From Janthinobacterium rivuli (GTDB taxonomy: Bacteria > Pseudomonadota > Gammaproteobacteria > Burkholderiales > Burkholderiaceae_D), in assembly GCF_009208735.1 (NCBI RefSeq), contig NZ_WFLJ01000010.1:214929-278928 (forward strand): a stretch of 64,000 nucleotides of DNA, written 5' to 3'. The notes beneath the pieces are model-generated. The model was not told the origin of the DNA, searched no databases, and worked only from the letters and a program-made list of their open reading frames with translations. Of this stretch, positions 17,121-27,961 are shown piece after piece. Numbering within the stretch: the stretch's first letter is position 1; each line of letters begins with the position of its first letter. The position numbers were made by a program, and so were the translations under genes.

Positions 17121-18532
17121 TATTGGGTGTCCACAGGTAATTGGATATCGGCCGCGGCCGCCAGGCTGCCCAGGCGCTGCGTCTCGCCCGTCGCTTCCAG
17201 CAATTGCGCCAGCCCCATCACATAGTTATAGGCCGTCTGCGCGCGCTGCGTTTCCACCTTGGCCAGGTTCAGGCGCGCGTCGACCACTTCCAGCGACGTC
17301 ACCTGCCCTTGCTGGAAGGCCACCGTTTGCAAGCGGATATTTTCGCGCGCCAGTTCCACCGACGAGGCCGTGGACAAATACTGGATGCGGGCGTTTTCCA
17401 GCGCGCGCCAGTTCTTTTCGATCAGGGTGGGAATGTCGCGCTCGGCCTGGCGCGCCACCACTTCCACGCGCTCCTGGTCCAGCTTGGCGGCGGCGATCAT
17501 CTTGCCCGTATTGATGCGGTGCACGAGGGGCACGGACACGACCAGGCCGATGGCCCAGTTCGAGCGCACGAGCTTTTCGCTGCCGCGGTTCAAATTGTAG
17601 TTACCGATGGCAAACACGGTGGGCGCGTATTCCTTGCCATGCAGCTTCAAGGCCTGTTCTGCCTGCACGCGCTTGCTGTCGATCTTTTTCCAGTTCGCGT
17701 TTTCGCGCATGCCCGTGCTGATGAACGATTGCAAGGTACCCACCGGCAAGCTGTTGACGAACAACGGCGTGCTGGGCAGCACTTGGGTATTGACGGCAAG
17801 CAAACGATCAAGCGCCACCTGGGCGATTTCCTCGTCGCTGCGCGCCTGCGCCTCGTCGCTGCGGGCGCTGTCCAGCGCCACGTCGGCGCGCAGGCGTTCC
17901 GCGCGCGAAATCAGGCCGCCCTTTTCCAGCTTGGCCGCGTCGCGCTGGTGCTGCGTCACGCCGGCCGTCACTTCGGCCCGCACGGCCACCACGCGCTTGG
18001 CCAGCAGCAGCTGGAAATAGCGCTGCGCCACCAGGGTGGCCAGCTGCTCTTCCGCTTCCGTGTGCTCCGCCTGCGCGGCCAGGGTCAGGCTGGAAGCGAG
18101 TCCCTTGACGGCGTCCAGGCGCCCGCCCGTGTAGATGGGCCACATGCCCAGCAAGCCGAACGAGGTCAGATCCGTCACCACTTCGCGGTTCAGGGAATTG
18201 GGAATGTGTGGCGTGGGCAAGCCGGGAATCGGCGGCAGCACGGATTCGATGCCGCCCACCACGCCCGACAAACCGCTCGTATCGATACTCAAGTCCGTCG
18301 ACAATCGGCCGCGAAACGCCGTCAAGTCCACGGAAGGGCCATCGATATTCGACAAGGCTTCGGCTTTCAGTGTTTTGGCGCGCACGTCGAGCGCGGCGCC
18401 CTGCACGGTGCCAGACGCCTTGGCCGCCTGCTGCAGCGCTTCGTTGAATGTCAGCGGTTCCGCCACGGCGGGCAGAGCCGCGCCCAGCGCGCCCGCCAGC
18501 AATAATGATAAGTGTCCTTGCAATCTGCCCAT
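17120..18532 (-). CDS. TolC-family outer-membrane channel protein
   Basis: A 470-residue outer-membrane efflux protein. The signal peptide MGRLQGHLSLLLAGALGA ends near PAVAEP. Two repeats of long heptad-like helices follow (for example SLTLAAQAEHTEAEEQLATL and VEVVARQAERDIPTLIEKN), typical of TolC trimers. A GTG 33 bases upstream is in frame, but I prefer the ATG at 18532 because it starts a clean signal peptide and is preceded by GGA. It is the first gene of an export operon with an adaptor and two ABC-2 permeases. Confidence 0.87.
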   Translation of the reverse strand: MGRLQGHLSLLLAGALGAALPAVAEPLTFNEALQQAAKASGTVQGAALDVRAKTLKAEALSNIDGPSVDLTAFRGRLSTDLSIDTSGLSGVVGGIESVLPPIPGLPTPHIPNSLNREVVTDLTSFGLLGMWPIYTGGRLDAVKGLASSLTLAAQAEHTEAEEQLATLVAQRYFQLLLAKRVVAVRAEVTAGVTQHQRDAAKLEKGGLISRAERLRADVALDSARSDEAQARSDEEIAQVALDRLLAVNTQVLPSTPLFVNSLPVGTLQSFISTGMRENANWKKIDSKRVQAEQALKLHGKEYAPTVFAIGNYNLNRGSEKLVRSNWAIGLVVSVPLVHRINTGKMIAAAKLDQERVEVVARQAERDIPTLIEKNWRALENARIQYLSTASSVELARENIRLQTVAFQQGQVTSLEVVDARLNLAKVETQRAQTAYNYVMGLAQLLEATGETQRLGSLAAAADIQLPVDTQ

Positions 18533-18654
18533 GTAGCGTCCAGTCAATGAATGAGGGGAAAGCACGGGGTTGCCATGTTTATACTTTCACAATAGCAATT
18601 ATATCCACGGATGTCCATTCCAGCCTGCACTATTGGTTACCGGAGCCGACACAT

Positions 18655-18684
18655 AAAAACGGGCGCCTCTTGCGGGGCGCCCGT
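18655..18684 (-). terminator. Rho-independent terminator after the aspartate decarboxylase
   Basis: On the minus strand ACGGGCGCC pairs with GGCGCCCGT around an 8-base loop and is followed by TTTTTATG. It lies 26 bp past the asdA stop, separating it from the TolC operon. Confidence 0.85.
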
Positions 18685-18709
18685 TGCTGTCAAGCAGTTG
18701 GCCAGCTAA

Positions 18710-20332
<1,623 letters not shown>

Positions 20333-20377
20333 TTATCAGACTGATCATTTTGAGGGTACTTGCACATACATGCAGAC

Positions 20378-22066
20378 TCAGACGAAGGCCACAATCAGCG
20401 GCCCCAGCAAGGTCAGGAAAACGTTGGCCAAGGCATAGGTGATGGCGAACGGTACGGTGGGAATCGAGTTTTGCGCCGCGTTCAGCACTTCGCCGAACGC
20501 GGGATTGGCGCTGCGCGAACCGGACAAGGCGCCCGCGAAGATGGCGACGTTGTCATAACGCAAGATGTAGCGGCCGATCAGCATGGTCAGGATCATCGGC
20601 AGGATGGTCACCACCACGCCCACGCCAAACAGGGTCAGGCCATGTTCGCGCACGGTTTGCACGGCTTGCAGGCCGGACGTGAGACCGACGACGGCAACGA
20701 AGCCGGCCAGGCCCAGGTCTTTCAGGATTTGCACGGCGCCGCTGGGCATGTAGCCAAACGTCTGGCGCTTGGCGCGGAACCAGCCGAATACCAGGCCCGA
20801 CAGCAGCACGCCGCCGCCGCTGCCCAGGGTCAGCGGAATCGAGCCGATGCGCGCCACCAGCAAGCCCACCAGCAGCCCGACGACGAGGCCGGCGCCCATG
20901 TAGACGAAGTCCGTCTTGGCGCTCGGCACGATCATGTAGCCGACTTCGGCCGCCACGCGCTTGACGTCCTGCTCGGCGCCATAGATGGTCACCACGTCGC
21001 CCGTCTGCACGACGGTTTCCGATTGCATGGGCAGGATCTTGCCCATGCGGCTCAGCTGGACGACAAAGATGCCGTGGCGCACGCCCGGCGCCGTCGCGCT
21101 GCGGATTTCGCCCACCGTCTTGTTGTGGTAAGCCTTGTTGGTCAGCACCATGTCGCGGCGCTGCATGACCAGCTCCATGCCTTCGACGGCATGCAATTCC
21201 TTGCCCAGCTGGGAAGAGACGCTGAGCATGGCTTCGCGCCGGCCCACCAGCAGCACGATATCGTCGGCCGCCAGCACCAGGTCCGGGCTGACGTCGATGA
21301 TCTGGCCATTGCGTTTGACCCGCTCGATGGTGATGGCCGTGTTCGGATGGGCGCTTTCGATCTCCGCCACGGAGCGGCCGGCGCCCGGGCCCACGTCGTA
21401 GATGCGGCCGATCAGGTCGGGCGCGGCCGGCGTCTGGCCCGGCCCCAGCACCTGCACGCCCGCCTGCAGTGCCGTTTCCGCCTTGATCGCATCTTCGCGG
21501 ATGGTGCGACCCATCAGCTTGGGCAAGATGTTGACGCAGACGATGATGGCGCCAAACGAGCCGAACACATACGTCACGGCATAGCCGACGGCCACGTTGC
21601 CCTGCAGGCGCGCCACCTCGTCGGCCGCCAGGCCCAGCTTGGTGATCGCGTCGCCCGCCGTGCCGATGATGGCCGACTGCGTCAAGCCGCCCGCCGCCAC
21701 GCCGGCCGCCAGGCCCTTGTCCAGGCCAAAGACCTTGGCCAGGATGACCACCGTCAGCAGCGCCGTCACGGCCAGCACGACGGCCAGGATGATTTCGCGC
21801 ACGGACTGGCGCCCCAGGGAATTGAAGAATTGCGGGCCGCTTTCATAGCCGACCGCGTAAATGAACAGGGCGAACAGCACCGACTTGACGCCGGGATCGA
21901 TGGCGACGCCTACCTGGCTGACGAGGACCGCCACCAGCAGTGAACCGGCGACCCCGCCCAGCTGAAACGAGCCGAACTTGATCTTGCCGATGTAGTAGCC
22001 CACTGCCAGGGAGAGGAACAAGGCAATTTCAGGCGACTTCTTGAATAACTCATGCAACCATTCCAT
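20378..22066 (-). CDS. aspT: Aspartate:alanine antiporter (AspT family), copy 1
   Basis: A 562-residue AAE-family exchanger. It has two membrane halves of about five helices each, every half ending in the GGxxxxGLVFGW-type signature (GSGGGVLLSGLVFGWFRAKR in the second), flanking a cytoplasmic region with two TrkA-C/RCK-like domains (about 205-370). It should exchange external aspartate for internal alanine for the decarboxylase encoded next door, 57 bp downstream. The ATG at 22066 follows GAAAGGCGG. Its neighbour 22123-23805 is a diverged paralogue, so the pair could be heteromeric or have different substrate ranges. Confidence 0.88.
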   Translation of the reverse strand: MEWLHELFKKSPEIALFLSLAVGYYIGKIKFGSFQLGGVAGSLLVAVLVSQVGVAIDPGVKSVLFALFIYAVGYESGPQFFNSLGRQSVREIILAVVLAVTALLTVVILAKVFGLDKGLAAGVAAGGLTQSAIIGTAGDAITKLGLAADEVARLQGNVAVGYAVTYVFGSFGAIIVCVNILPKLMGRTIREDAIKAETALQAGVQVLGPGQTPAAPDLIGRIYDVGPGAGRSVAEIESAHPNTAITIERVKRNGQIIDVSPDLVLAADDIVLLVGRREAMLSVSSQLGKELHAVEGMELVMQRRDMVLTNKAYHNKTVGEIRSATAPGVRHGIFVVQLSRMGKILPMQSETVVQTGDVVTIYGAEQDVKRVAAEVGYMIVPSAKTDFVYMGAGLVVGLLVGLLVARIGSIPLTLGSGGGVLLSGLVFGWFRAKRQTFGYMPSGAVQILKDLGLAGFVAVVGLTSGLQAVQTVREHGLTLFGVGVVVTILPMILTMLIGRYILRYDNVAIFAGALSGSRSANPAFGEVLNAAQNSIPTVPFAITYALANVFLTLLGPLIVAFV

Positions 22067-22122
22067 GCGGACCGCCTTTCGTGTTGAAGGAATTCTTTAC
22101 TGCGTGTGCTCTTGCAAGCTGC

Positions 22123-23805
22123 TCATGCGTGGACGGAGCCGGCCAGGGCCACGATGAGCGGCCCCAGCAGAGGCAGCACCACGTTCGAAATCGCATACGT
22201 GATCGTGTAGCCGAGCAAGGGCGTGGAATTGCCGGCCGCGTTCTGCACGGCCGACAGGGCCGGCGTGCTGCACTGCTGGCCGGCGATGGCGCCCAGGAGC
22301 ACGGGCGCTTCCAGCTTGAGGAAAAAGTGCCCGACGCACAGGGAAATCGACGCGGGGATGACGGCGATGAGCACGCCCATCAGCGGCAGCGACAGCCCGT
22401 ACTGGCGGATCAGGTCGATCGCCTGCGGTCCCGACGCCAGGCCCACGCAGGCGATGAAGGTGGCCAGGCCGATATCCTTCATCATGTCGAGCGCGCTGGA
22501 GGGGATGCCCTGCATGCCCGGCTTGCGCGCCTGGTACCAGCCGAACACGAGGCCCGTCAGCAAGGCGCCGCCGCCCGTGCCCAGCGAAAAGGGAATGCCG
22601 CCCAGCTTGGCGGAAAAGCCGCCGATGTACACACCGAGCACGATGCCGATGCTGGCGTAGACGATATTGCTGCGGTCCCCGGTGGGCACGCGCTTGCCGA
22701 TGGCGGCCAGCGCCGTGTTGAGCTCGCGCCCTTCCGTCGTGCCGTACAGGCGCAGCACGTCGTCGCGCTGCAGGGTCAGGTCGGGCAGCGGCGGCATGCT
22801 GTGTTCGCCACGCACGACGGCCGCCACGTGCACGCCGGAGGGCAAGGCCAGCTGGCGCAAGGGCTGGCCCACGAGGGCCGCCTGCTGCAACACCACTTCG
22901 ACGGCCGAGACGGCCATGTTCAAGCCCGTCGTGTCGGCAAATTCCTCGCCCAGGATGGCTTCGGCCGCCACCAGCGCGGGACGGTGGCCGATCACCAGCA
23001 CTTCGTCGTTGTTGCGCAGGCGCAGTGCGGGCTCCAGGGGCAAGACCTTGCCATGCCGGAGCACGCGCGTGATGCTGGCGCGGCCCGCGAAAATATGCTG
23101 CAAGGCATCGAGGCGGCGTCCCGCGCCGCGGCTGATGCGATAGGCGCGGCCCACCATTTCCGGCGTGGCCTGCACGCCATCACCATCGGTCTGCGCGCCG
23201 CCCATCTTTTCCCACAATTTATCGGCTTCCTCGCGCAGGTTGACGCGCAACAACAGCGGAAAAATCTGGCTGGTGGCGATGACGATGGCGATCAGGCCGA
23301 AGATGTACGTGATCGAATACGCGGTGACCACGTTGGCCTGCAATTCGGCGATGCGGGCCGCTGGCAAGGCCAGCTTGGAGATGGCGTCCGTGGCCGTGCC
23401 GACGACGGCCGATTCCGTCGCCGCGCCCGCCATCATGCCGGCCGCCGTGCCCTGGTCCAGGCCCAGGAAGCGCGTGGCCAGCAGCACCAGCGCCAGCACC
23501 ACCACCACTTCGATCAGGCACAGCAGGCCCAGGCGCAAGCCCTTGGCGTTGAGGTTGGCAAAGAACTGGGGCCCCCCCGCATAGCCGAGGGCAAAGATGA
23601 ACAGCATGAAGAAGACATTCTTGACGCTGGCGTCCAGAGTGATGCCCAGCTGGCCGATCAGCAGCGCGGCGATCAGGGTGCCGCACACGCCACCGAGCTG
23701 GATGGGGCCGAAGCGTATCTGCCCGACCGCATAGCCGAGCGCCAGCGCCAGAAACAGGGCCAACTCCGGCACCTGGTGCAATACCGACGTGATCGAATCG
23801 AGCAT
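22123..23805 (-). CDS. Aspartate:alanine antiporter (AspT family), copy 2
   Basis: A 560-residue paralogue of the downstream antiporter with the same architecture: helices 1-5, a TrkA-C-like cytoplasmic pair, and a second membrane half with LGTGGGALLTGLVFGWYQAR. It is the first gene of the three-gene aspartate decarboxylation cluster. The ATG at 23805 (MLDSITSVLHQ) is preceded by GAAGG; an in-frame extension to about 24006 has no support. The upstream 573 bp are gene-less. Divergence between the two copies is large, so this is an old duplication rather than a recent one. Confidence 0.86.
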   Translation of the reverse strand: MLDSITSVLHQVPELALFLALALGYAVGQIRFGPIQLGGVCGTLIAALLIGQLGITLDASVKNVFFMLFIFALGYAGGPQFFANLNAKGLRLGLLCLIEVVVVLALVLLATRFLGLDQGTAAGMMAGAATESAVVGTATDAISKLALPAARIAELQANVVTAYSITYIFGLIAIVIATSQIFPLLLRVNLREEADKLWEKMGGAQTDGDGVQATPEMVGRAYRISRGAGRRLDALQHIFAGRASITRVLRHGKVLPLEPALRLRNNDEVLVIGHRPALVAAEAILGEEFADTTGLNMAVSAVEVVLQQAALVGQPLRQLALPSGVHVAAVVRGEHSMPPLPDLTLQRDDVLRLYGTTEGRELNTALAAIGKRVPTGDRSNIVYASIGIVLGVYIGGFSAKLGGIPFSLGTGGGALLTGLVFGWYQARKPGMQGIPSSALDMMKDIGLATFIACVGLASGPQAIDLIRQYGLSLPLMGVLIAVIPASISLCVGHFFLKLEAPVLLGAIAGQQCSTPALSAVQNAAGNSTPLLGYTITYAISNVVLPLLGPLIVALAGSVHA

Positions 23806-24378
23806 GGACGAACCTTCGAAAAGATAACGGATGGTTACGCGTTCATTGGCTGGCAGGCGCTGGCGGTTGAACGGGCGTACGGAGTCCCGCACAGCACGTG
23901 GCCTGGCGGCCTGTGCTGGGGAAATGTTGTCATTAGGAATTATGTTCGGTGAAAATTTTACAAGTGTCAACAGGTGTTCTGTTGAACTCGCTTTGCGTTT
24001 CATCAAACATCGTGCGCACGATTGAGGCGGCTATTTGACATAGCTCAACAATACTAATAGTAATGTTTTGGACGATACCAAAGTGCCTTGCGCGCCAGCG
24101 GCGTCTCCGGCCGCAAGCATGGATGAAGCAGCGCCAGCACATAGCCCCTTCCGTCCGGCGTCCGCATCGGCGATCACAATTGCGCTGCAGGGCACGCTTG
24201 TCGACGCTGACAGGGAAACTGTGTATAAAACAACAGCAGTTTCAAGCTGCCCATGAGCCGTTGAAATTAATCCAGATCAATAAAACCGCAAATAGAAAAT
24301 AAATCTTGCGTGCGGCTCTGGACGGCATGCGCGCCCCTCGCCTACGCTGCTTTTTTATCGGAAAAACAAGAGGAACCC
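23806..24378. other. Gene-less AT-rich stretch between the AspT operon and an HMA gene
   Basis: These 573 bp hold the divergent promoters of the aspT-asdA operon (minus) and the small HMA gene (plus). A TTGACA at 24035-24040 lies 17 bp from TAGTAA (24058-24063), a weak possible plus-strand promoter. It is embedded in an AT-rich block with the small palindrome TACTAATAGTA. The short open frames have no protein-like features. Confidence 0.45.
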
Positions 24379-24642
24379 ATGCAGACAGCACGCTTGAATA
24401 TTATCGGAATGGATCACGAAGGTTGCGCCGACAGGCTGACGGGCGCGCTCGAAGCCGTCACCGGCGTGGCCACCGTGTGCGTCTCGCTGGCGCGCCACGG
24501 CGCCACGGTGCAATTTGACGAACGGCTGGCCACGCAGGAACGCCTGCTGGCCGCCGTCAATGACGCCGGCTTCATGGGCGAAGCGACGGATGAAGAACAG
24601 CTGGCCTCGTGCAGCGGCGCCTGCGGCCACTGCCGCCACTGA
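24379..24642 (+). CDS. Small HMA-like (heavy-metal-associated) protein
   Basis: An 87-residue protein with the beta-alpha-beta-beta-alpha-beta pattern of Atx1/CopZ chaperones over residues 1-68. The metal loop reads GMDHEGC rather than GMxCxxC: the first cysteine is replaced by histidine (H13) while C16 stays. The last residues, SCSGACGHCRH, form an extra Cys/His cluster. AGGAACCC precedes the ATG at 24379. A role in metal binding is likely, but the altered loop argues against simple Cu(I) chaperoning. The next gene (ubiT) converges on it. Confidence 0.7.
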   Translation: MQTARLNIIGMDHEGCADRLTGALEAVTGVATVCVSLARHGATVQFDERLATQERLLAAVNDAGFMGEATDEEQLASCSGACGHCRH

Positions 24643-24656
24643 AGCCCGCCTGCCGC

Positions 24657-25184
24657 TCAGCCTTCCCGCGCGCTCCGGTCGCGCAAATGCGCCAGCACGC
24701 GGCGCGGTCCCAGCGCCTGCAGGTCGAACGGCGGCAATTCGATGGCGTCAAGCGTATTCTTGAACAGCAGCCCCAGTTCCGTATCGCCCTCCAGGCTCAG
24801 GCGACGGCTGAAGAACAGGGTGTCCGGATCTTCCTGGCGCCGCGCCAGCAGCATCAAATCATGCACGCTGGCGGCGATGCACAGGTCCGGCACCTCGACA
24901 TAACGCTCCGCCACGAATACCGTGCCCTGCCACTCGAAATCGAAGGCGATGCCCGCGTCCAGCAACCGCAGGCGCAGGCTGCGCCCTTCCAGGCTGCGCC
25001 GCACGTCGTCGGGCAATTGCGGCGCCAGCAGGCGGTTCAAGCCTTGCACGAACAGCCAGGAGGCGGGATACGGCGGCAACTTGGACAGCAAGTCGGCCAG
25101 CGGTTCGGGCAGCCGGTACGACATGGCGGGCTTGCTCATGGCGGGCTTGGCCGGGACGGGCAATCTTTCCAGTTGATCTTGCAT
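24657..25184 (-). CDS. ubiT: UbiT, SCP2-domain accessory factor of anaerobic ubiquinone synthesis
   Basis: A 175-residue SCP2/sterol-carrier-like protein. UbiT binds lipid and is required with UbiU and UbiV for O2-independent ubiquinone synthesis. The SCP2 fold spans about residues 45-160 (DVRRSLEGRSLRLRLLDAGI, FVAERYVEVPDLCI). The ATG at 25184 is preceded by AAAGGAAGCACC; the longer frame upstream overlaps ubiV. It is third in a ubiU-ubiV-ubiT order, 20 bp after ubiV, and that context is strong support. Confidence 0.85.
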   Translation of the reverse strand: MQDQLERLPVPAKPAMSKPAMSYRLPEPLADLLSKLPPYPASWLFVQGLNRLLAPQLPDDVRRSLEGRSLRLRLLDAGIAFDFEWQGTVFVAERYVEVPDLCIAASVHDLMLLARRQEDPDTLFFSRRLSLEGDTELGLLFKNTLDAIELPPFDLQALGPRRVLAHLRDRSAREG

Positions 25185-25204
25185 GGTGCTTCCTTTCGAT
25201 GCGT

Positions 25205-26101
25205 TCAATGGGCGGCGTGCTGTTCCATGCCGGGCTGGCCATGCCAGTAGCCGTCGCAAGCGCCTGCCGGCTGGCAGGCCGCCAGCTGGGCCTGGGCGCC
25301 GATGCCGCTGACCTGGCCGCGGCGGGCGCGGTCGAAGATGGCGATGACTTGTTCCGTATGCATGGATTGCGGGCTGATGCGCGCGACCGCCACGCCCATG
25401 TCGCGCATGGCGTCGAGTTCGCGCACCAGGTTGTAGACCAGCGCCGACTGCGTCTGCGTGCCATTCAACACGAGGAAAGGCACTTCATCGCGCGTGCGCA
25501 GCAGCAGGCCGTCCGGCTCTTCCAGGCAGCTGTAGCCGCAATCGTCCTTCGGCAGGTTGCGGTTGCGCGCCGTGAAGCAGCGCGCGGAGAACGCCAGCGG
25601 CATGCGGCCATAGGCGAAGACTTCCGTCTCCAGCCCTTCCGGTTTCTGGCGCTGCATCTCGGCCAGCGCCGTCTGCCCCATTTCCAGCGGCATCACCCAG
25701 CGCCGCGCACCCAGGTGCGCCAGCAGTTGCAGGCTGGGGCCGTTGAACAGGTTCAGATGGGGACCGGCGACGAAGGACGCGCCCTTTTCCATGCAGTGCA
25801 CGGCGCCCATGTCGTTGGCCTCGACAGCGTAGCAGCCATTGCCCGTGATGCGGCGCAGGGTCGCCAGTTCGGCGCCCGCCTCGATCAGCGCCTGCGTCGA
25901 CAGCACCACTTCCTTGCCGGCGGCGGCCAGCATGTCGGCGATATCGAGCCAGTCGGCCAGGCGCACCTCATGCCGGCGTGAGCAGACGGTTTCGCCCAGA
26001 TACACGATATCGACGGCGGTGCCGGCGATCTGCTGGTAAAACTCGAACACGGTGGCGCGCGGCCAGTAGTACAGCAAGGGGCCCAACGATAGTTTTAGCA
26101 T
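25205..26101 (-). CDS. ubiV: UbiV, Fe-S hydroxylase subunit of anaerobic ubiquinone synthesis
   Basis: A 298-residue member of the U32 peptidase-like family. The four cysteines expected to bind the 4Fe-4S cluster are visible: C40 (ETVCSRRHE), C175, C188 and C192 ([18 protein letters not shown]), with 13- and 4-residue spacings as in the characterised UbiV. With UbiU it performs the three prephenate-dependent, O2-independent hydroxylations of ubiquinone. The start is at 26101 ([10 protein letters not shown]). A 126-bp gap with a hairpin separates it from ubiU. Confidence 0.9.
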   Translation of the reverse strand: MLKLSLGPLLYYWPRATVFEFYQQIAGTAVDIVYLGETVCSRRHEVRLADWLDIADMLAAAGKEVVLSTQALIEAGAELATLRRITGNGCYAVEANDMGAVHCMEKGASFVAGPHLNLFNGPSLQLLAHLGARRWVMPLEMGQTALAEMQRQKPEGLETEVFAYGRMPLAFSARCFTARNRNLPKDDCGYSCLEEPDGLLLRTRDEVPFLVLNGTQTQSALVYNLVRELDAMRDMGVAVARISPQSMHTEQVIAIFDRARRGQVSGIGAQAQLAACQPAGACDGYWHGQPGMEQHAAH

Positions 26102-26140
26102 GCCTTTTCCAGTATTTTTCAAGTTACAAAACCGTAGCGA

Positions 26141-26202
26141 GCGGCCTGCGGCGAGGCCGAGAAGCGCAGCCGTGCTCAAGCACGGTGAGCATCGCAGGCC
26201 GC
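26141..26202. repeat. Structured extragenic element between ubiU and ubiV
   Basis: GCGGCCTGCG (26141-26150) pairs with CGCAGGCCGC (26193-26202). Inside, CCGTGCT (26170-26176) pairs with AGCACGG (26179-26185). The transcript between ubiU and ubiV can therefore fold into a branched stem. There is no T-tract, so it is not a standard terminator; a REP-type element or RNA-stability spacer fits better. Confidence 0.6.
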
Positions 26203-26227
26203 GCCCCGGGACGCGCAGTAGGTTTTG

Positions 26228-27265
26228 CTATTTCCAGGAGCGGTGGTACGCACCCAGTGTGTGCTGCTGGCCTTCGGCCAGCTTGTCCATGGCCGCCATC
26301 CAGCCCGGCTTGACGGCGTAGCGCGCGTTGCCTTCGCGGCAGGCGTCGATCGCTTCGCGCCACACGCGCGTGACCTGCGCCACATAGGCGGGACTGCGCT
26401 GGCGCCCTTCGATCTTCACGGCCCGCACGCCCATGGCGATCAGCTGCGGCAGCAGCGCCAGGGTATTCAGGCTGGCCGGCTCCTCGATGGCGTAATACTC
26501 TTCGTCGTTGACTTCGAAACGCCCCTTGCACAGGGTGGGATAGCTGGCGTTTTCGCCGGGCGCATAGCGGTCGATCAGCACGCCGTTCAGGCGCGATTCG
26601 AGGCCGTTCGGCGTTTCCAGCCAGCGCACGGATTTCGCCGGCGAGCACACGCCGTGCGTATTCGGCGCCTCGCCCGTCGCATACGACGACAGCGCGCAGC
26701 GCCCTTCGACCATTACGCACAGGCTGCCAAAGCCGAAGACTTCGATCTCGACTTCCGTCTTGGCGATCAGTTGCTCCACCTGCGCCATCGACAGCACGCG
26801 CGGCAGCACGGCGCGGGCGATGCCGAAGTGTTCATGGTAAAAATTGATGGCTTCGTAGTTGGTGGCAGAGCCCTGCACGGACAGGTGCAGACGCAGCTGC
26901 GGGTGGTGCTCGCTCGCATACGCCATCAGGCCAGGATCGGCCACGATCATGGCGTCGATGCCGGCCTGCGCGGCGCGGTCGATGGCACTGCGCCACACGG
27001 CCCAGTTGTGCGGTTGCGGATAGGTGTTCAGCGCCAGCAGCACTTTGCGTCCATATTGATGGGCGTAGCGCACGCCCTCGGCGATGGCCTTCTCATCGAA
27101 ATTGAGGCCGGCGAAATTGCGCGCATTCGTGGCGTCGCGAAAGCCCAGGTACACGGTGTCGGCGCCATTGTCGACGGCCGCTTTCAAGGCGGGCAGGCTG
27201 CCGGCGGGACAGACCAGTTCCAGCGGTCCGGCCACGCGGGTGGCGGTGGTTGATTCAAGCATCAT
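26228..27265 (-). CDS. ubiU: UbiU, Fe-S hydroxylase subunit of anaerobic ubiquinone synthesis
   Basis: A 345-residue U32-family protein. Four cysteines, C183, C190, C207 and C246, have the 7/17/39 spacing known for the UbiU cluster (SLCVMVEGRC, HGVCSPAK, TLCKGR). It forms a complex with UbiV. The double ATG at 27265/27262 starts MMLESTTATR; the long frame beyond is unsupported. It heads ubiUVT and is divergent from a small membrane protein. A class III ribonucleotide reductase follows on the other strand, so this whole block serves life without oxygen. Confidence 0.9.
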   Translation of the reverse strand: MMLESTTATRVAGPLELVCPAGSLPALKAAVDNGADTVYLGFRDATNARNFAGLNFDEKAIAEGVRYAHQYGRKVLLALNTYPQPHNWAVWRSAIDRAAQAGIDAMIVADPGLMAYASEHHPQLRLHLSVQGSATNYEAINFYHEHFGIARAVLPRVLSMAQVEQLIAKTEVEIEVFGFGSLCVMVEGRCALSSYATGEAPNTHGVCSPAKSVRWLETPNGLESRLNGVLIDRYAPGENASYPTLCKGRFEVNDEEYYAIEEPASLNTLALLPQLIAMGVRAVKIEGRQRSPAYVAQVTRVWREAIDACREGNARYAVKPGWMAAMDKLAEGQQHTLGAYHRSWK

Positions 27266-27427
27266 GATGTTCACAGTCCTGTATCGGCTCAGGGTGCAGA
27301 CTATAGCCCCGCCCATACGGCCCAGTCCTTGACGCAGGTGAAGGAATGCATGCATGGCTGGCGCGCGTTCAACTTGCTTGACCTGGCTGTAAAATGCCCC
27401 CCTTTTCTCCCTCTTCGATTGTCCGCC

Positions 27428-27838
27428 ATGCCCCGCAAACCGCTGCTGATCTTTTTGCTCACCCTGTTCCTCACCGTGCTGCAAGTGCAGTGGGCGGCGC
27501 CGGCCGACGGCTACGATGACGCGACCCTGTCCGTGCTGTCGCCCGAGGTGCTGGGCGCGTATCCGGGCGTGCTGCTGCTGTTCCTGCAAGCCGTCTTCGC
27601 CCGCCGCGCCATGCCTTTGACGCGCCAGGCCGCCAGCAGCACGGGACTGCTGGCCGTCTACTGGCTGCTGGCGAACTACGTCACGTTCGACGCGCGCGTC
27701 GCCAGCTGGAGCACCTTCTCGCCGCTGGAAATCTGGGCGCACGTACTGCCCGCCTCCATCCTCAGCATCGCCGTCTGCGGCGCCGCGTATTTCGGCGCGA
27801 CCGTCTTGATCCTGCGCCAGGGCCGCGCGAAAAAGTAA
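27428..27838 (+). CDS. Small integral membrane protein, unknown function
   Basis: A 136-residue protein with about four predicted TM segments (LLIFLLTLFLTVLQVQW, LGAYPGVLLLFLQAVFA, ASSTGLLAVYWLLANYV, ASILSIAVCGAAYFGATVLI) and a basic tail RQGRAKK. No family recognised. I use the ATG at 27428 since the upstream in-frame part reads through the promoter region. It lies between ubiU (divergent) and nrdD (same strand, 123 bp further on), so a link to anaerobic growth is possible but unproved. Confidence 0.7.
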   Translation: MPRKPLLIFLLTLFLTVLQVQWAAPADGYDDATLSVLSPEVLGAYPGVLLLFLQAVFARRAMPLTRQAASSTGLLAVYWLLANYVTFDARVASWSTFSPLEIWAHVLPASILSIAVCGAAYFGATVLILRQGRAKK

Positions 27839-27900
27839 ACAGAGGCGCTTTTTTCACCTGTATCAAGGATTCGTCACGCCACGGCACGCGCCCTTTGACG

Positions 27901-27947
27901 CCACTATATTTAGTGATTAATCTCCATGAAAACACCGCATGTTGTGT
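27901..27947 (+). promoter_or_regulatory. Pair of NrdR boxes upstream of nrdD
   Basis: Two 16-bp sites resemble the NrdR box acaCwAtATaTwGtgt: CCACTATATTTAGTGA at 27901-27916 (about 13/16) and ACACCGCATGTTGTGT at 27932-27947 (about 12/16). Their centres are 31 bp apart, the three-helical-turn spacing seen for NrdR-controlled operons. The second lies inside the longer in-frame extension of nrdD, which supports the later start at 27962. Confidence 0.7.
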
Positions 27948-27961
27948 TTATTGGAGGTTTC

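Noticed and set aside
27320..27350. Possible FNR box TTGAC-N4-GTGAA between ubiU and the small membrane gene
   Set aside because: Only about 7 of 10 conserved bases match; not enough to call.
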